A DNA stretch of 64,000 nucleotides from Planktothrix rubescens CCAP 1459/22 (GTDB lineage: Bacteria; Cyanobacteriota; Cyanobacteriia; Cyanobacteriales; Microcoleaceae). Under the pieces are notes generated by a model that was not told the DNA's origin, searched no databases, and saw nothing but the letters and a program-made list of their open reading frames with translations. Within the stretch, counting starts at the first letter, position 1. Each line of letters opens with the position of its first letter. The DNA lies in contig LR882958.1 of the NCBI GenBank assembly GCA_904830895.1, positions 186,001-250,000 on the forward strand, written 5' to 3'. This document shows, in pieces, positions 38,101-45,738 of this stretch. Both the position numbers and the translations under genes were made by a program.

Positions 38101-38865
38101 CGTCCGTTGCCCCAATTTATCCATTGCCCGTTGTACAATTTCGGGGGTTTGATCATAAAAAATATTAACGGTTTCTCGGCCTTGGAAATAAACATCGGGG
38201 TTTTGGGCCGTTCCTCGCAGGACAGGACGGTCAGGTGTTAAAGCGCGGTTGCGATGTTCATAAACGTATTTATCATCGATTAATTCTCGGATATCACTAT
38301 CCTCTAATAGTTCAATTTTTTGGACTTCATGGGAGGTACGAAATCCGTCAAAAAAGTGAATAAAAGGAATTCGTGATTCTAGGGTGGATGCCTGGGCAAT
38401 TAAGGCCATATCCTGGGCTTCCTGCACCGAGGCGGAACACAACAGGGCGAACCCCGTGGCCCTAGCTGCCATCACATCACTATGGTCGCCGAAAATAGAT
38501 AACCCTTGGGCGGCTAAGGAACGGGCGGCCACTTGGATCACGGCACAGGTTAACTCTCCCGCGATTTTGTAGAGGTTGGGGAGCATTAACATTAACCCTT
38601 GGGATGCGGTGAAGGTGGTTGTCAGGGAACCCGCTTGTAAAGCCCCGTGTACGGCCCCAGCCGCCCCGCCTTCGCTTTGCATTTCTACCACGGCCGGAAC
38701 CGTCCCCCAGAGGTTTTTATCCCCCACGGAGGCCCAAGCATCAGCCCATTCTCCCATGGGTGAGGACGGGGTGATCGGATAAATGGCGATAACTTCACTC
38801 AAACGATAAGCAACACGAGCAACGGCTTCGTTACCATCTAGGGTTGCATAATTTTTTGTATTCAT
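35149..38865 (-). CDS. nifJ: Pyruvate:ferredoxin (flavodoxin) oxidoreductase
   Basis: Oxidatively decarboxylates pyruvate to acetyl-CoA and passes electrons to ferredoxin or flavodoxin; in cyanobacteria it serves fermentative and mixotrophic metabolism. 1238 residues from the ATG at 38865 (MNTKNYATLDGNEAVARVAYR), with AGAGAGGAA just upstream; the longer frame to 38958 crosses another repeat. Two [4Fe-4S] motifs (CIQCGKCVMVCP and CTGCGICVDVCP) and the TPP domain (GGCGETPY; GDGWAYDIGYGGLDH) are intact. Two in-frame repeat insertions are present: PPTPPYQGGDQEGVTYQGG (37613-37695) and ETRHGTSLLRRAEP (36890-36920), explaining a length above the usual 1190-1200. Confidence 0.96.
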   Translation of the reverse strand: MNTKNYATLDGNEAVARVAYRLSEVIAIYPITPSSPMGEWADAWASVGDKNLWGTVPAVVEMQSEGGAAGAVHGALQAGSLTTTFTASQGLMLMLPNLYKIAGELTCAVIQVAARSLAAQGLSIFGDHSDVMAARATGFALLCSASVQEAQDMALIAQASTLESRIPFIHFFDGFRTSHEVQKIELLEDSDIRELIDDKYVYEHRNRALTPDRPVLRGTAQNPDVYFQGRETVNIFYDQTPEIVQRAMDKLGQRTGRNYKLFEYHGAPDAERVIILMGSGCETVHETVDYLNAQGEKLGVLKVRLYRPWDGEQLIAELPETVKAIAVLDRTKEPGSSGEPLYLDVVTAVQEVMLGDNDTLKAKIKNLKVLVGGRYGLSSKEFNPAMVKSIFENITPPTPPYQGGDQEGVTYQGGVKPKNHFTIGINDDVSHTSLEYDPNFSTEPDNVVRAMFYGLGADGTVGANKNSIKIIGEETDNYAQGYFVYDSKKSGAVTVSHLRFGPQPIRSIYLISQANFIGCHQWTFIERLDVLQCAMEGSTFLLNSPYGPDQVWEYLPLEIQEDIVRKNLKFYVIDANKVARDTGMGNRINTIMQVCFFALAKVLPREEAIAQIKKAIEKTYGKKGAEIVRLNLKAVDETLEHLYEVNVANVVETRHGTSLLRRAEPVSVGAPTFVKEVEGMMIAGRGDDLPVSKLPCDGTYPTGTSKWEKRNVAQDIPVWDADVCIQCGKCVMVCPHATIRGKAYDEAALENAPASFKFTNVKDKVFTGEKFTIQVAPEDCTGCGICVDVCPAKNKSMPSRKAINMEPQLPLREQEATNWDFFLGIPNPDRLKLRPDLIRQQQWQEPLFEFSGACGGCGETPYIKLVTQLFGDRMIVANATGCSSIYGGNLPTTPWTTNADGRGPAWSNSLFEDNAEFGLGFRMSIDKHAGFALELLHKLGGDVGDNLVTQITDNSQKSEADIWEQRKLVVQLKEKLQGVNSPDAQQLLSLADYLVKKSVWIIGGDGWAYDIGYGGLDHVIASGRNVNILVLDTEVYSNTGGQSSKATPRGAVAKFAAGGKASPKKDLGLIAMTYGNVYVASVAMGAKDEHTLKAFLEAEAYDGPSIIIAYSHCIAHGINMTTAMTHQKDLVESGRWLLYRYNPDLKEAGKNPLILDSKSPKKTVEASMYAENRFKMLTKSKPADAKRLLKEAQEDVSTRWKMYEYMAARPLETKGNNGHSEGKSAPISEGKPPETTPV
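36890..36917. repeat. GTAGAGACGTGCCATGGCGCGTCTCTAC repeat inside nifJ
   Basis: A nearly perfect 28-base palindrome (arms GTAGAGACG/CGTCTCTAC) contributes TRHGTSLLR to the protein. A relative lies after the DedA gene (5708-5735). Confidence 0.85.
37625..37690. repeat. C/G-rich palindromic repeat inside nifJ
   Basis: AACCCCCCCTTGATAAGTAA and CCTTGGTAAGGGGGGGTTGG form inverted arms encoding PPTPPYQGG and TYQGG. It is the same family as in sfsA and the intergenic copies. Confidence 0.8.
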
Positions 38866-39234
38866 TCTTGAAATTCCTCTCTTTAATAAAAACTTGATGC
38901 GATGGCGTAGCCGCCACTTTGTGGCATCGCCCGCTTTCCTACAGAATTCTTTTGGCAATTTACGCGCCTGAATTCATACTTGGTGATGTTTAGTTGGAAT
39001 TTACGATCATTGTAATTCTGTAGTTAAACAGACGGAATTTTCCTTAACAATTAATTCAGCTTTCCCTAATAATCTCCGTCGTTGTTTAATTGAGGGTTTT
39101 CCATAGGTAAATCCTGATCGAGATTAAAACATCCTTAAATTTTGATTAAGAATTTTTGAGGTCTACTTTCCCTGAGTTACTGCTTTAGATCATCTAATAA
39201 AAATGGGGAAAAGTGGATCATTGCTTAACGTTTT
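38866..39234. other. nifJ-hypC intergenic region
   Basis: 369 bases with no convincing gene. A palindromic repeat (GCGATGGCGTAGCC ... GGCATCGC, about 38899-38932) lies in the presumed nifJ leader, and the rest is AT-rich. Both flanking genes read on the minus strand, so the nifJ promoter and any hypC terminator must lie here. No clear sigma-70 pair stands out by eye. Confidence 0.5.
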
Positions 39235-39468
39235 TTAACTTATTGTCATCATTTGTTGTAAGTCCGTTAAGGTTTGTTGGGCTGCCTGTTCATCCACAAT
39301 ACTCAAAGCAAAACCGACATGAACAATCACATAGTCACCCACTTGAACCTCTGGAACATAAGCTAAGTTGACTTCCTTGACCATTCCACCAAAGCTGACT
39401 TTGCCGACTTTTGCCAAGGGGTCATCACCGGAAATACTCAATAATTGACCTGGAATTGCTAAACACAT
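39235..39468 (-). CDS. hypC: Hydrogenase assembly chaperone HypC
   Basis: 77 residues starting MCLAIPGQLLSISG. HypC/HupF proteins carry an essential Cys immediately after the initiator Met, which binds the HypD partner and the hydrogenase large-subunit precursor during delivery of the Fe(CN)2CO unit. The frame opens three codons upstream (MHPMCLAI), but only the start at 39468 places Cys2 correctly. Other features are GGMVKEVNLAYVPEVQVGDYVIVHVGFALSIVDEQ. It is divergent from hoxE, linking maturation to the hox cluster. hypA, B, D, E and F are not in the window. Confidence 0.94.
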   Translation of the reverse strand: MCLAIPGQLLSISGDDPLAKVGKVSFGGMVKEVNLAYVPEVQVGDYVIVHVGFALSIVDEQAAQQTLTDLQQMMTIS

Positions 39469-39876
39469 CGGGTGCACCTAAAAATGTTACGTTTTTTGAA
39501 GCAAGGAGGGAAAACTGATGAAAAATCCAGACCATTTCTTGTGGTAGGGATTGTCCCAGTATTTCAGTCCGATTAATACCACATCCATTATTAACCCAGG
39601 CCGATTAATTCTTTTCTTTATTTTAATACTTTTTTCCATAAATTAGCAGTAGACTTACAACTTAGGAGAGAAGTTGGAACCCAACCCAGAATTATCGAGA
39701 TAAACAACACAACCGTTGTTTATACAACTCTCAACCTAGTCTATAATCCTTGAGTCCCCAAAGGTTCATGATTAAATTTGTGACCCTTTTGTGGTGAACT
39801 GAACCCAACTTTTCTAAAGGTATATTTGATTACAAAATGAGTGTCAAAATCCACATCATTAGTAGAGAACAGAACT
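39469..39876. other. hypC-hoxE divergent control region
   Basis: About 400 bases without a real gene. It holds the 9+6+9 inverted repeat described at 39700-39723. AT-rich sequence on both sides would contain the divergent hypC and hox promoters. In other cyanobacteria LexA and AbrB-like proteins bind hox upstream regions; I cannot identify their sites here with confidence. Confidence 0.55.
39700..39723. promoter_or_regulatory. Perfect inverted repeat ATAAACAAC-N6-GTTGTTTAT upstream of hox
   Basis: Nine-base arms (39700-39708, 39715-39723) separated by ACAACC are perfectly complementary. The site is 154-177 bases before the hoxE ATG and 232 bases before the hypC ATG. The geometry suits a dimeric transcription factor binding site; the identity of the factor is unknown. 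A transcript hairpin is less likely because of AT content and the lack of a T run. Confidence 0.5.
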
Positions 39877-40407
39877 ATGCAATCTTCTACGGTAACGACT
39901 GCAAAAGCCGATAAACCCAAAGCTGGAGCCACAAAAGGAGGCGATAAACGGTTTAAAGTCCTGGATATGACCATGAAGCGCAACCAATATCGTCAGGACG
40001 CCTTAATTGAGGTGCTACATAAAGCCCAAGAATCCTTTGGCTTTTTAGAAGAAGATGTTCTAATTTATGTGGCCAGAAATCTGAAACTTCCCCTCAGTTA
40101 TGTCTATGGAGTCGCCACCTTCTATCATTTATTCTCCCTTAAACCCAATGGCGCTCATACCTGTGTGGTTTGTTTAGGAACAGCTTGTTATGTCAAAGGG
40201 GGCGGGGATGTCTTAACCGCCTTAGAAGCCCGAACCGGAATTAAAGCCGGGGAAACCACCGCCGATGGTCAAATTTCGATTATGACCGCCCGTTGTATTG
40301 GGGCCTGTGGTATTGCTCCGGCCGTTGTCTTTGATGGCAAAGTAGCCGCCCAACAGACCTCGGAAATGGCCTGCGATCGCATGGCGGCATGGGAGCAGGG
40401 GGAGTAA
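39877..40407 (+). CDS. hoxE: Bidirectional hydrogenase diaphorase subunit HoxE
   Basis: NuoE-like [2Fe-2S] subunit of the pentameric NAD(P)-linked NiFe hydrogenase. 176 residues from the ATG at 39877; a GTG at 39841 would add 12 poorly conserved residues. The thioredoxin-like fold has the four-Cys cluster pattern [11 protein letters not shown] ... [10 protein letters not shown]. The helical N-terminal half ([49 protein letters not shown]) is typical of NuoE. First gene of the hox operon and transcribed away from hypC. HoxE couples the complex to ferredoxin or NAD(P)H electron donors. Confidence 0.95.
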   Translation: MQSSTVTTAKADKPKAGATKGGDKRFKVLDMTMKRNQYRQDALIEVLHKAQESFGFLEEDVLIYVARNLKLPLSYVYGVATFYHLFSLKPNGAHTCVVCLGTACYVKGGGDVLTALEARTGIKAGETTADGQISIMTARCIGACGIAPAVVFDGKVAAQQTSEMACDRMAAWEQGE

Positions 40408-40445
40408 GAGAGTAGGGGGGCCGGGGAGCCGGGGGGAGTAGGGAA

Positions 40446-40623
40446 GTGCGAGCGTCCTCGCTCGCTGACCTTAACCAAAAGTTAGCAAGTCTGACCTTAA
40501 CCAAAAGTTAGCAAGTCTGACCTTAACCAAAAGTTAGCAAGTCTGACCTTAACCAAAAGTTAGTAAATGCCAGCCTGACCTTACCCCAATATTTTACGAG
40601 TTAGCGAGCGAGGACGCTCGCAC
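40446..40623. repeat. Tandem 26-bp repeats framed by a 21-bp perfect inverted repeat
   Basis: Between hoxE and hoxF. Four copies of a 26-base unit (TGACCTTAACCAAAAGTTAG plus CAAGTC) start at 40466, 40492, 40518 and 40544; the last decays. They are bounded by perfectly complementary 21-base arms at 40446-40466 and 40603-40623 (cores GAGCGTCCTCGCTCGC and GCGAGCGAGGACGCTC). The structure could form a large stem-loop in the hox mRNA or be a small non-autonomous element. There is no ORF within. Confidence 0.9.
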
Positions 40624-40687
40624 TGCTGATTGATAACTGATTTGTCTTGATACTTGCCTGTTGCCTTTATAGAGGAAAACAAAAATT

Positions 40688-42304
40688 ATGGAATATAGCG
40701 AATTATTAGAATTAGCCGAGAAGGAACAAAAATCCCAAAAACCGATCCGGGTGCATTGTTGTACCTCAACCGGATGTGTGGCCTCAAATTCCTTGGGTGT
40801 CAAAGACCAAATGGATGCAGCCGTGAAAGCCGCCGGACTTGAGGAAAGAGTGCAAGTAGTCGGGGTCGGTTGCATGGGATTTTGTGGCCGGGGGCCGATC
40901 GTAGAAGTCGAACCCGTCGGACTCCAATACGAGAGAGTGACGCCCGAAGAAGCCCCCTCTATTATTGAAGCCCTGAATGGGGGAGAGGCTAAACCCGTCC
41001 TAGGCGATCGCCACCATCCCTTTTTTAGTGGCCAACTGCTAATTGTTCGAGAAAATAGCGGTAAAATTGACCCGGAAAAAATTGGTGAATATATCGCCGT
41101 AGGTGGATACCAAGCCCTGCACCATGCCGTTTATGAAATGAGTCCGGCCGAGGTGGTAGCTGAAATTACTAAATCTGGGCTCCGGGGTCGAGGCGGGGCC
41201 GGATATCCTACGGGATTAAAATGGGCCACCGTTGCCAAAATGCCCCCCGGACAGAAATATGTGATTTGTAACGCCGATGAAGGAGATCCCGGCGCCTTTA
41301 TGGATCGGAGTGTGTTGGAAAGTGACCCCCATCGGATCTTAGAAGGAATGGCGATCGCTGGATATGCTGTTGGTGCGACCCAGGGTTATATCTATGTCCG
41401 GGCCGAATATCCCCTGGCCATTTCCCGTCTACAAAAAGCCATTCAACAGGCCAAACGCCAAGGGATTTTAGGGAGTCAAGTCTTTGGATCGGGGATAGAT
41501 TTTCGCATTGATATTCGGGTGGGGGCGGGAGCCTTTGTATGTGGGGAAGAAACCGCCCTAATTGCCTCCATTGATGGGGGACGTGGCACTCCTCGCCCTC
41601 GCCCGCCCTATCCCGCCGTTTCCGGGTTATGGGGGGAGCCCACCTTAATTAATAACGTCGAAACCTTAGCCAATATTGCCCCAATTATTAAAAAAGGTAG
41701 CGACTGGTTTTCCAGTATCGGCACAGAAAAAAGCAAGGGGACTAAAATTTTCTCCCTCACGGGCAAAATTCGGAATACCGGTTTAATTGAAGTCCCCATG
41801 GGAATTAGTTTACGGACAATTATCGAGGACATGGGGGGCGGTATTCCCGGCGGGGTGAAGGTGAAAGCCGTGCAAACTGGAGGGCCATCGGGAGGTTGTA
41901 TTCCCGCAGAACATTTGGATACCCCGGTAGATTACGAATCCTTGGCCCAATTAGGATCTATGATGGGGTCAGGGGGTATGGTGGTACTGGACGAAGATAC
42001 CAGTATGGTGCAAGTTGCCCAATTCTATATGGAATTCTGTCGGGGGGAAACCTGCGGAAAATGTGTTCCCTGCCGCACCGGAACAGTCCAACTGTATCAA
42101 ATGTTAACCAAAATTCTCAATAAACAAGCTACTACCGCAGATATTGAGAAAATGAAACTGTTGTCGGAAATGGTCAAAGCCACCAGTTTATGCGGACTCG
42201 GACAAACAGCCCCTAACCCGGTCTTGAGTACGTTGCGTTATTTTCCAGAGGAATATCAGGCATTATTGCAACCAGAAGAAAGCGGACGGGTTTCGGGGTC
42301 TTAA
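40688..42304 (+). CDS. hoxF: Bidirectional hydrogenase diaphorase subunit HoxF
   Basis: NAD(P)H-binding flavoprotein of the hydrogenase, 538 residues. The N-terminal thioredoxin-like [2Fe-2S] domain has Cys25/30 and Cys62/66 (CCTSTGC, GCMGFCG). The NuoF core has the FMN/NADH signatures [36 protein letters not shown] and [14 protein letters not shown], and the C-terminal [4Fe-4S] ligands [15 protein letters not shown] plus a later Cys in SLCGLGQ. It follows the repeat-filled gap after hoxE. The absence of an additional C-terminal domain matches cyanobacterial HoxF. Confidence 0.97.
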   Translation: MEYSELLELAEKEQKSQKPIRVHCCTSTGCVASNSLGVKDQMDAAVKAAGLEERVQVVGVGCMGFCGRGPIVEVEPVGLQYERVTPEEAPSIIEALNGGEAKPVLGDRHHPFFSGQLLIVRENSGKIDPEKIGEYIAVGGYQALHHAVYEMSPAEVVAEITKSGLRGRGGAGYPTGLKWATVAKMPPGQKYVICNADEGDPGAFMDRSVLESDPHRILEGMAIAGYAVGATQGYIYVRAEYPLAISRLQKAIQQAKRQGILGSQVFGSGIDFRIDIRVGAGAFVCGEETALIASIDGGRGTPRPRPPYPAVSGLWGEPTLINNVETLANIAPIIKKGSDWFSSIGTEKSKGTKIFSLTGKIRNTGLIEVPMGISLRTIIEDMGGGIPGGVKVKAVQTGGPSGGCIPAEHLDTPVDYESLAQLGSMMGSGGMVVLDEDTSMVQVAQFYMEFCRGETCGKCVPCRTGTVQLYQMLTKILNKQATTADIEKMKLLSEMVKATSLCGLGQTAPNPVLSTLRYFPEEYQALLQPEESGRVSGS

Positions 42305-42415
42305 CATCCCTAAAAATGGGATGGTTTCTATCTGCAATGGGTGACTATTTATTGGTATCAACAAAGATAAAATTCACCCATTGTATCCAATACTTGCAAG
42401 TAAGGATAATAAAAA

Positions 42416-44065
42416 ATGTTTTGCGAACAATGTGAACAAACCGCCAGTGGAAATGGCTGTCATCAATGGGGGGCTTGTGGTAAAAGTCCAGAAGTTAATT
42501 CAATCCAAGATTTATTAGTCTATTGCTTACGCAGTATTGCCCCCATTGCTTTAAAAGCTTATGAGTTAGGTATTCCTAATCGAGAAATTGATCGTTTTAC
42601 CTGTGAAGCGATGTTTTCAACGATGACGAATGTTAACTTTAGTACGAAGCGATTTGCTGATTCTGCCCAACAGGTTTTACAATTGCGAAAAACCTTAAAA
42701 CAAGCTGTTGAAAATCAGAGTCCCACCCCAATTTCCTGGCCAGAAATTTGTAATTATCAGCCGGATTTTGAGGGGGATTTATCCGAACAGGGACAACAGT
42801 TTGCCTTAGATTTAATTCAAAAAGCCAGTGGGAATATTGATATCTATTCCTTGCAATTAACCACCATTTATGGCATTAAAGGATTAGCTTCCTACGCCTT
42901 CCACGCCTACGAACTGGGTCAGGAAGATGAGAAGATTTATCAGTTTATCTATGAAGCCTTAATTGCTTTAGATCGGCAGGATTTAGACTTAAATGCCTGG
43001 GTGGGTTTAGCCTTGAAAGTCGGAGAAATGAACCTACGGGCGATGGAATTATTAGATGCCGGACATACCGGACATTATGGACATCCCACCCCGACAAGTG
43101 TTCCCTTAAATCATCGTCAAGGTAAGGCTATTTTAGTCTCTGGACATGATATTAAACAGTTAGAAGCCCTGTTAAAACAAACCGTAGATACGGGGATTAC
43201 GGTTTATACCCACGGGGAATTATTACCCGCCCATGGATATCCGATTTTAAAACAAAATTATCCCCATTTGTTCGGACATTTTGGCACAGCATGGCAGAAT
43301 CAAACCAAAGATTTTGCTAAGTTTCCTGGGGCGATTGTGGTGACAACAAATTGTTTAATGCCGCCCCATGAAACCTATGATCAAAAACTGTTTACTCTTG
43401 GGCCCGTGGGCTATCCGGGGTTAGGCTATTTACCCTCCGATGCTGATGGTATTCCTGACTTTACTCCAGTGATTCAAGAAGCGCTAGAACTCCCCGGCTT
43501 TTTGGATGATGAAACCCCCCGGGAAGTGAAAACCGGATTTGCCCATAATGCAGTTTTAAGTGTAGCTGATCATGTGGTTGAAGCGGTTAAAGCAGGGAAA
43601 ATTCGTCACTTCTTTTTAGTCGGCGGTTGTGATGGGGCCAAACCCGGACGGAGTTACTATACAGAATTTGTGGAAAAAGTTCCCCAAGATTGTGTTGTCC
43701 TCACCTTAGCTTGTGGAAAATTCCGCTTTTTTGATAAAGAATTAGGTGAAATTGGTAACATTCCTCGATTGATGGATGTGGGACAATGTAATGATGCTTA
43801 TTCTGCCATTCAAATTGCTTTAGGATTAGCTAAAGCTTTTGATATTGGTGTGAATGAATTACCCCTATCAATGATTTTGTCATGGTATGAACAAAAAGCT
43901 GTAGCGGTGTTATTAACTCTGTTATATTTGGGGATTCAAGACATTCGTTTAGGCCCGACATTACCCGCTTTTATTTCTCCGAATGTGTTCCAATTACTAT
44001 CGGACACCTATCATCTGAAAGCGATTTCTACCCCCGATGAAGATTTAGCCGCTTGTTTAGCCTAG
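42416..44065 (+). CDS. hcp: Hybrid cluster protein (hydroxylamine/NO reductase)
   Basis: 549 residues. The N-terminal cluster ligands are Cys3-x2-Cys6-x8-Cys15-x5-Cys21 (CEQCEQTASGNGCHQWGAC), the spacing of class I Hcp from anaerobes, which carries a cubane [4Fe-4S] rather than the [2Fe-2S] type of enterobacteria. Hybrid-cluster ligand regions are visible as YTHGELLPAHGYP, VTTNCLMPP, FLVGGCDGAKPGRSYYTEF, LTLACGKFRF and DVGQCNDAYSA. Hcp reduces NO (formerly hydroxylamine) under anoxia. It lies between hoxF and hoxU on the same strand, so is likely expressed with the hydrogenase and may draw electrons from it or from its diaphorase. Confidence 0.95.
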   Translation: MFCEQCEQTASGNGCHQWGACGKSPEVNSIQDLLVYCLRSIAPIALKAYELGIPNREIDRFTCEAMFSTMTNVNFSTKRFADSAQQVLQLRKTLKQAVENQSPTPISWPEICNYQPDFEGDLSEQGQQFALDLIQKASGNIDIYSLQLTTIYGIKGLASYAFHAYELGQEDEKIYQFIYEALIALDRQDLDLNAWVGLALKVGEMNLRAMELLDAGHTGHYGHPTPTSVPLNHRQGKAILVSGHDIKQLEALLKQTVDTGITVYTHGELLPAHGYPILKQNYPHLFGHFGTAWQNQTKDFAKFPGAIVVTTNCLMPPHETYDQKLFTLGPVGYPGLGYLPSDADGIPDFTPVIQEALELPGFLDDETPREVKTGFAHNAVLSVADHVVEAVKAGKIRHFFLVGGCDGAKPGRSYYTEFVEKVPQDCVVLTLACGKFRFFDKELGEIGNIPRLMDVGQCNDAYSAIQIALGLAKAFDIGVNELPLSMILSWYEQKAVAVLLTLLYLGIQDIRLGPTLPAFISPNVFQLLSDTYHLKAISTPDEDLAACLA

Positions 44066-44117
44066 GGTTAATTTCATGGGTGTCAAAGACGGCCGAAAAA
44101 ATCTGATTGTAGCCGAA

Positions 44118-44202
44118 TCAGATCCCCCTAAATCCCCCTTAAAAAAGGGGGACTTTGAAATCAATCCGGTTCCCCCATTACTAAGGGGGGTTAGGGGGGT
44201 CA
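44118..44202. repeat. CCCCCTTAAAAAAGGGGG-type palindromes between hcp and hoxU
   Basis: GATCCCCCTAAATCCCCCTT, an A-run, AAAAGGGGGACTTTGA, then GTTCCCCCATTACTAAGGGG and GGTTAGGGGGG. Strong hairpins are predicted and could attenuate transcription between hcp and hoxU. Confidence 0.8.
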
Positions 44203-44217
44203 AACCCTAAAAAATCA

Positions 44218-44248
44218 TGTAAAAATTATTAGGAAAAACTGCTATAAT
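44218..44248 (+). promoter_or_regulatory. Possible internal promoter before hoxU
   Basis: A consensus -10 box TATAAT at 44243-44248 lies 70 bases before hoxU, just after the GC-rich hairpins. A weak -35 candidate (TGTAAA, 44218-44223) is 19 bases upstream. If used, hoxUYH and the genes after it could be expressed separately from hoxEF-hcp. Confidence 0.35.
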
Positions 44249-44317
44249 GAAACCAGATACATCTTAAAGTTAAAGGATTAAATTTGATATTTAAACCTCA
44301 GAGGAGATGAAAAAATT

Positions 44318-45034
44318 ATGTCCGTAAAAACCCTAAAAATAGATGGAATTGATGTTGCTGCTGAAGAAGGAACATCTGTACTCAAAGCCGCCGAAGAAGC
44401 CGGGGTCAAAATTCCCAAACTCTGTCATTTAGACGGGGTTTCTGATGTGGGTGCTTGTCGGTTATGCCTAGTAGAAATTAAAGGAATTAATCGTTTATTA
44501 CCAGCTTGTGTAACCGAAGTTGCAGAAGGTATGGAAGTCTGTACCCAAACCCCCCAACTGCAAGAATATCGACGCATGACCGTGGAGTTATTATTCGCAG
44601 AAGGAAATCATGTTTGCGCCGTTTGTGTTGCTAATGGTAACTGCGAATTACAGGACGTTGCAATTGAAGTGGGCATGGATCATAGCCGTTTTCCCTATCG
44701 CTTTCCTGACCGGGAAGTAGACATTTCTCATAGTAAATTCGGCATCGATCATAACCGTTGTATTATGTGTACTCGGTGTGTGAGAGTTTGTGCTGAAATT
44801 GAAGGAGCCCACGTCTGGGATGTCGGCTATCGGGGAGCCGCAGCTAAAATTATTAGTGGTTTAAATCAACCCTGGGGGGATGTGGATGCTTGTACCTCCT
44901 GTGGTAAATGTGTCGATGCTTGTCCCACGGGTTCAATCTTTAAAAAAGGTACTACCACGGCGGAAATGCAACGGGATAGTGAAAAACTAGAATTCTTAGC
45001 AGATGCAAGAGGGAAACATCAATGGACAAGATAA
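44318..45034 (+). CDS. hoxU: Bidirectional hydrogenase diaphorase subunit HoxU
   Basis: 238 residues, NuoG N-terminal-like iron-sulfur protein linking the diaphorase to the hydrogenase. An N-terminal [2Fe-2S] domain (CHLDGVSDVGACRLCLVEI ... LPACVTEV) is followed by a His/Cys-type cluster (HVCAVCVANGNCELQ) and two [4Fe-4S] motifs (CIMCTRCVRVC and CTSCGKCVDACPTGS). The stop overlaps hoxY by 13 bases, so translation is coupled. A good GGAGATG Shine-Dalgarno-like stretch precedes the ATG. Confidence 0.97.
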   Translation: MSVKTLKIDGIDVAAEEGTSVLKAAEEAGVKIPKLCHLDGVSDVGACRLCLVEIKGINRLLPACVTEVAEGMEVCTQTPQLQEYRRMTVELLFAEGNHVCAVCVANGNCELQDVAIEVGMDHSRFPYRFPDREVDISHSKFGIDHNRCIMCTRCVRVCAEIEGAHVWDVGYRGAAAKIISGLNQPWGDVDACTSCGKCVDACPTGSIFKKGTTTAEMQRDSEKLEFLADARGKHQWTR

Positions 45035-45570
45035 AATTTGCTACGGTTTGGTTGGCGGGTTGTTCCGGTTGCCATATGTCGTTTTTAGACTTAGATGAAT
45101 GGCTGTTTGATCTCGCGGAAAAAGTCGATGTTGTCTTTAGTCCGGTGGGTTGTGATATCAAAGAATATCCTGAAAATGTCGATGTTTGTTTAGTGGAAGG
45201 GGCGGTTGCCAATGAAGAAAATTTAGAGTTATTATATCAAGTCAGAAAACGGACTAAACTCTTAATTTCCTTTGGAGATTGTGCGGTAACAGCTAATGTT
45301 CCGGCGATGAGAAATATGTTAGGCAGTACGGAACCTGTCTTAAAACGCTGTTATTTGGAACTGAGTGATATTGGGGCTCAATTGCCTAATGAACCGGGTA
45401 TTGTGCCTGAACTTTTAGAGCGAGTTCGTCCGATTCATGAATTAGTTGATATTGACATCTTTTTACCCGGATGTCCTCCTTCTGCGGATAGAATTAAATC
45501 GGCGATCGCTCCTTTATTAGAAGGAAAAAGACCCGTAATGGAAGGACGGGAAATGATCAAATTCGGTTAA
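45022..45570 (+). CDS. hoxY: NiFe hydrogenase small subunit HoxY
   Basis: 182 residues, the small subunit carrying the proximal [4Fe-4S] cluster. The cluster ligands are in AGCSGCHMSFLDLDE at the N terminus, then VCLVEGAVAN, ISFGDCAVTANVP and the C-terminal PGCPPSADRI. No Tat signal peptide is present, consistent with a cytoplasmic/thylakoid-associated bidirectional enzyme. It overlaps hoxU at its start. It is followed by 168 bases containing three GTTGTTGCGCTTAAGCGC-type repeats before hoxH. Confidence 0.97.
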   Translation: MDKIKFATVWLAGCSGCHMSFLDLDEWLFDLAEKVDVVFSPVGCDIKEYPENVDVCLVEGAVANEENLELLYQVRKRTKLLISFGDCAVTANVPAMRNMLGSTEPVLKRCYLELSDIGAQLPNEPGIVPELLERVRPIHELVDIDIFLPGCPPSADRIKSAIAPLLEGKRPVMEGREMIKFG

Positions 45571-45572
45571 TC

Positions 45573-45691
45573 GTTGTTGCGCTTAAGCGCACGAGAGGAT
45601 ATAAATTATAACCCTTAATTTTCATCCTCAAATCTAATAAAGATGCGCTGAAGCGCAACAACAATTTTTAGATGCGCTGAAGCGCAACAAC
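45573..45691. repeat. GTTGTTGCGC(TT/TG)AAGCGC palindromic repeats, three copies
   Basis: One copy in direct orientation (45573-45590) and two in the reverse (45644-45662, 45673-45691). The core GCGCTTAAGCGC is self-complementary. Further copies lie at 47176-47220, 47233-47277 and, in hoxW, 49558-49574. They crowd in the hox region. Confidence 0.85.
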
Positions 45692-45738
45692 GGGATAGAA
45701 ATGCTCAATCTTAATAACAAATTACAGAGGTTAAAAAT

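Noticed and set aside
38866-38958. N-terminal extension of NifJ
   Set aside because: It is encoded by a palindromic repeat and runs through the ribosome-binding site of the canonical start.
40466-40570. CRISPR array between hoxE and hoxF
   Set aside because: The 26-base units are contiguous tandem repeats with no unique spacers and no cas genes nearby.
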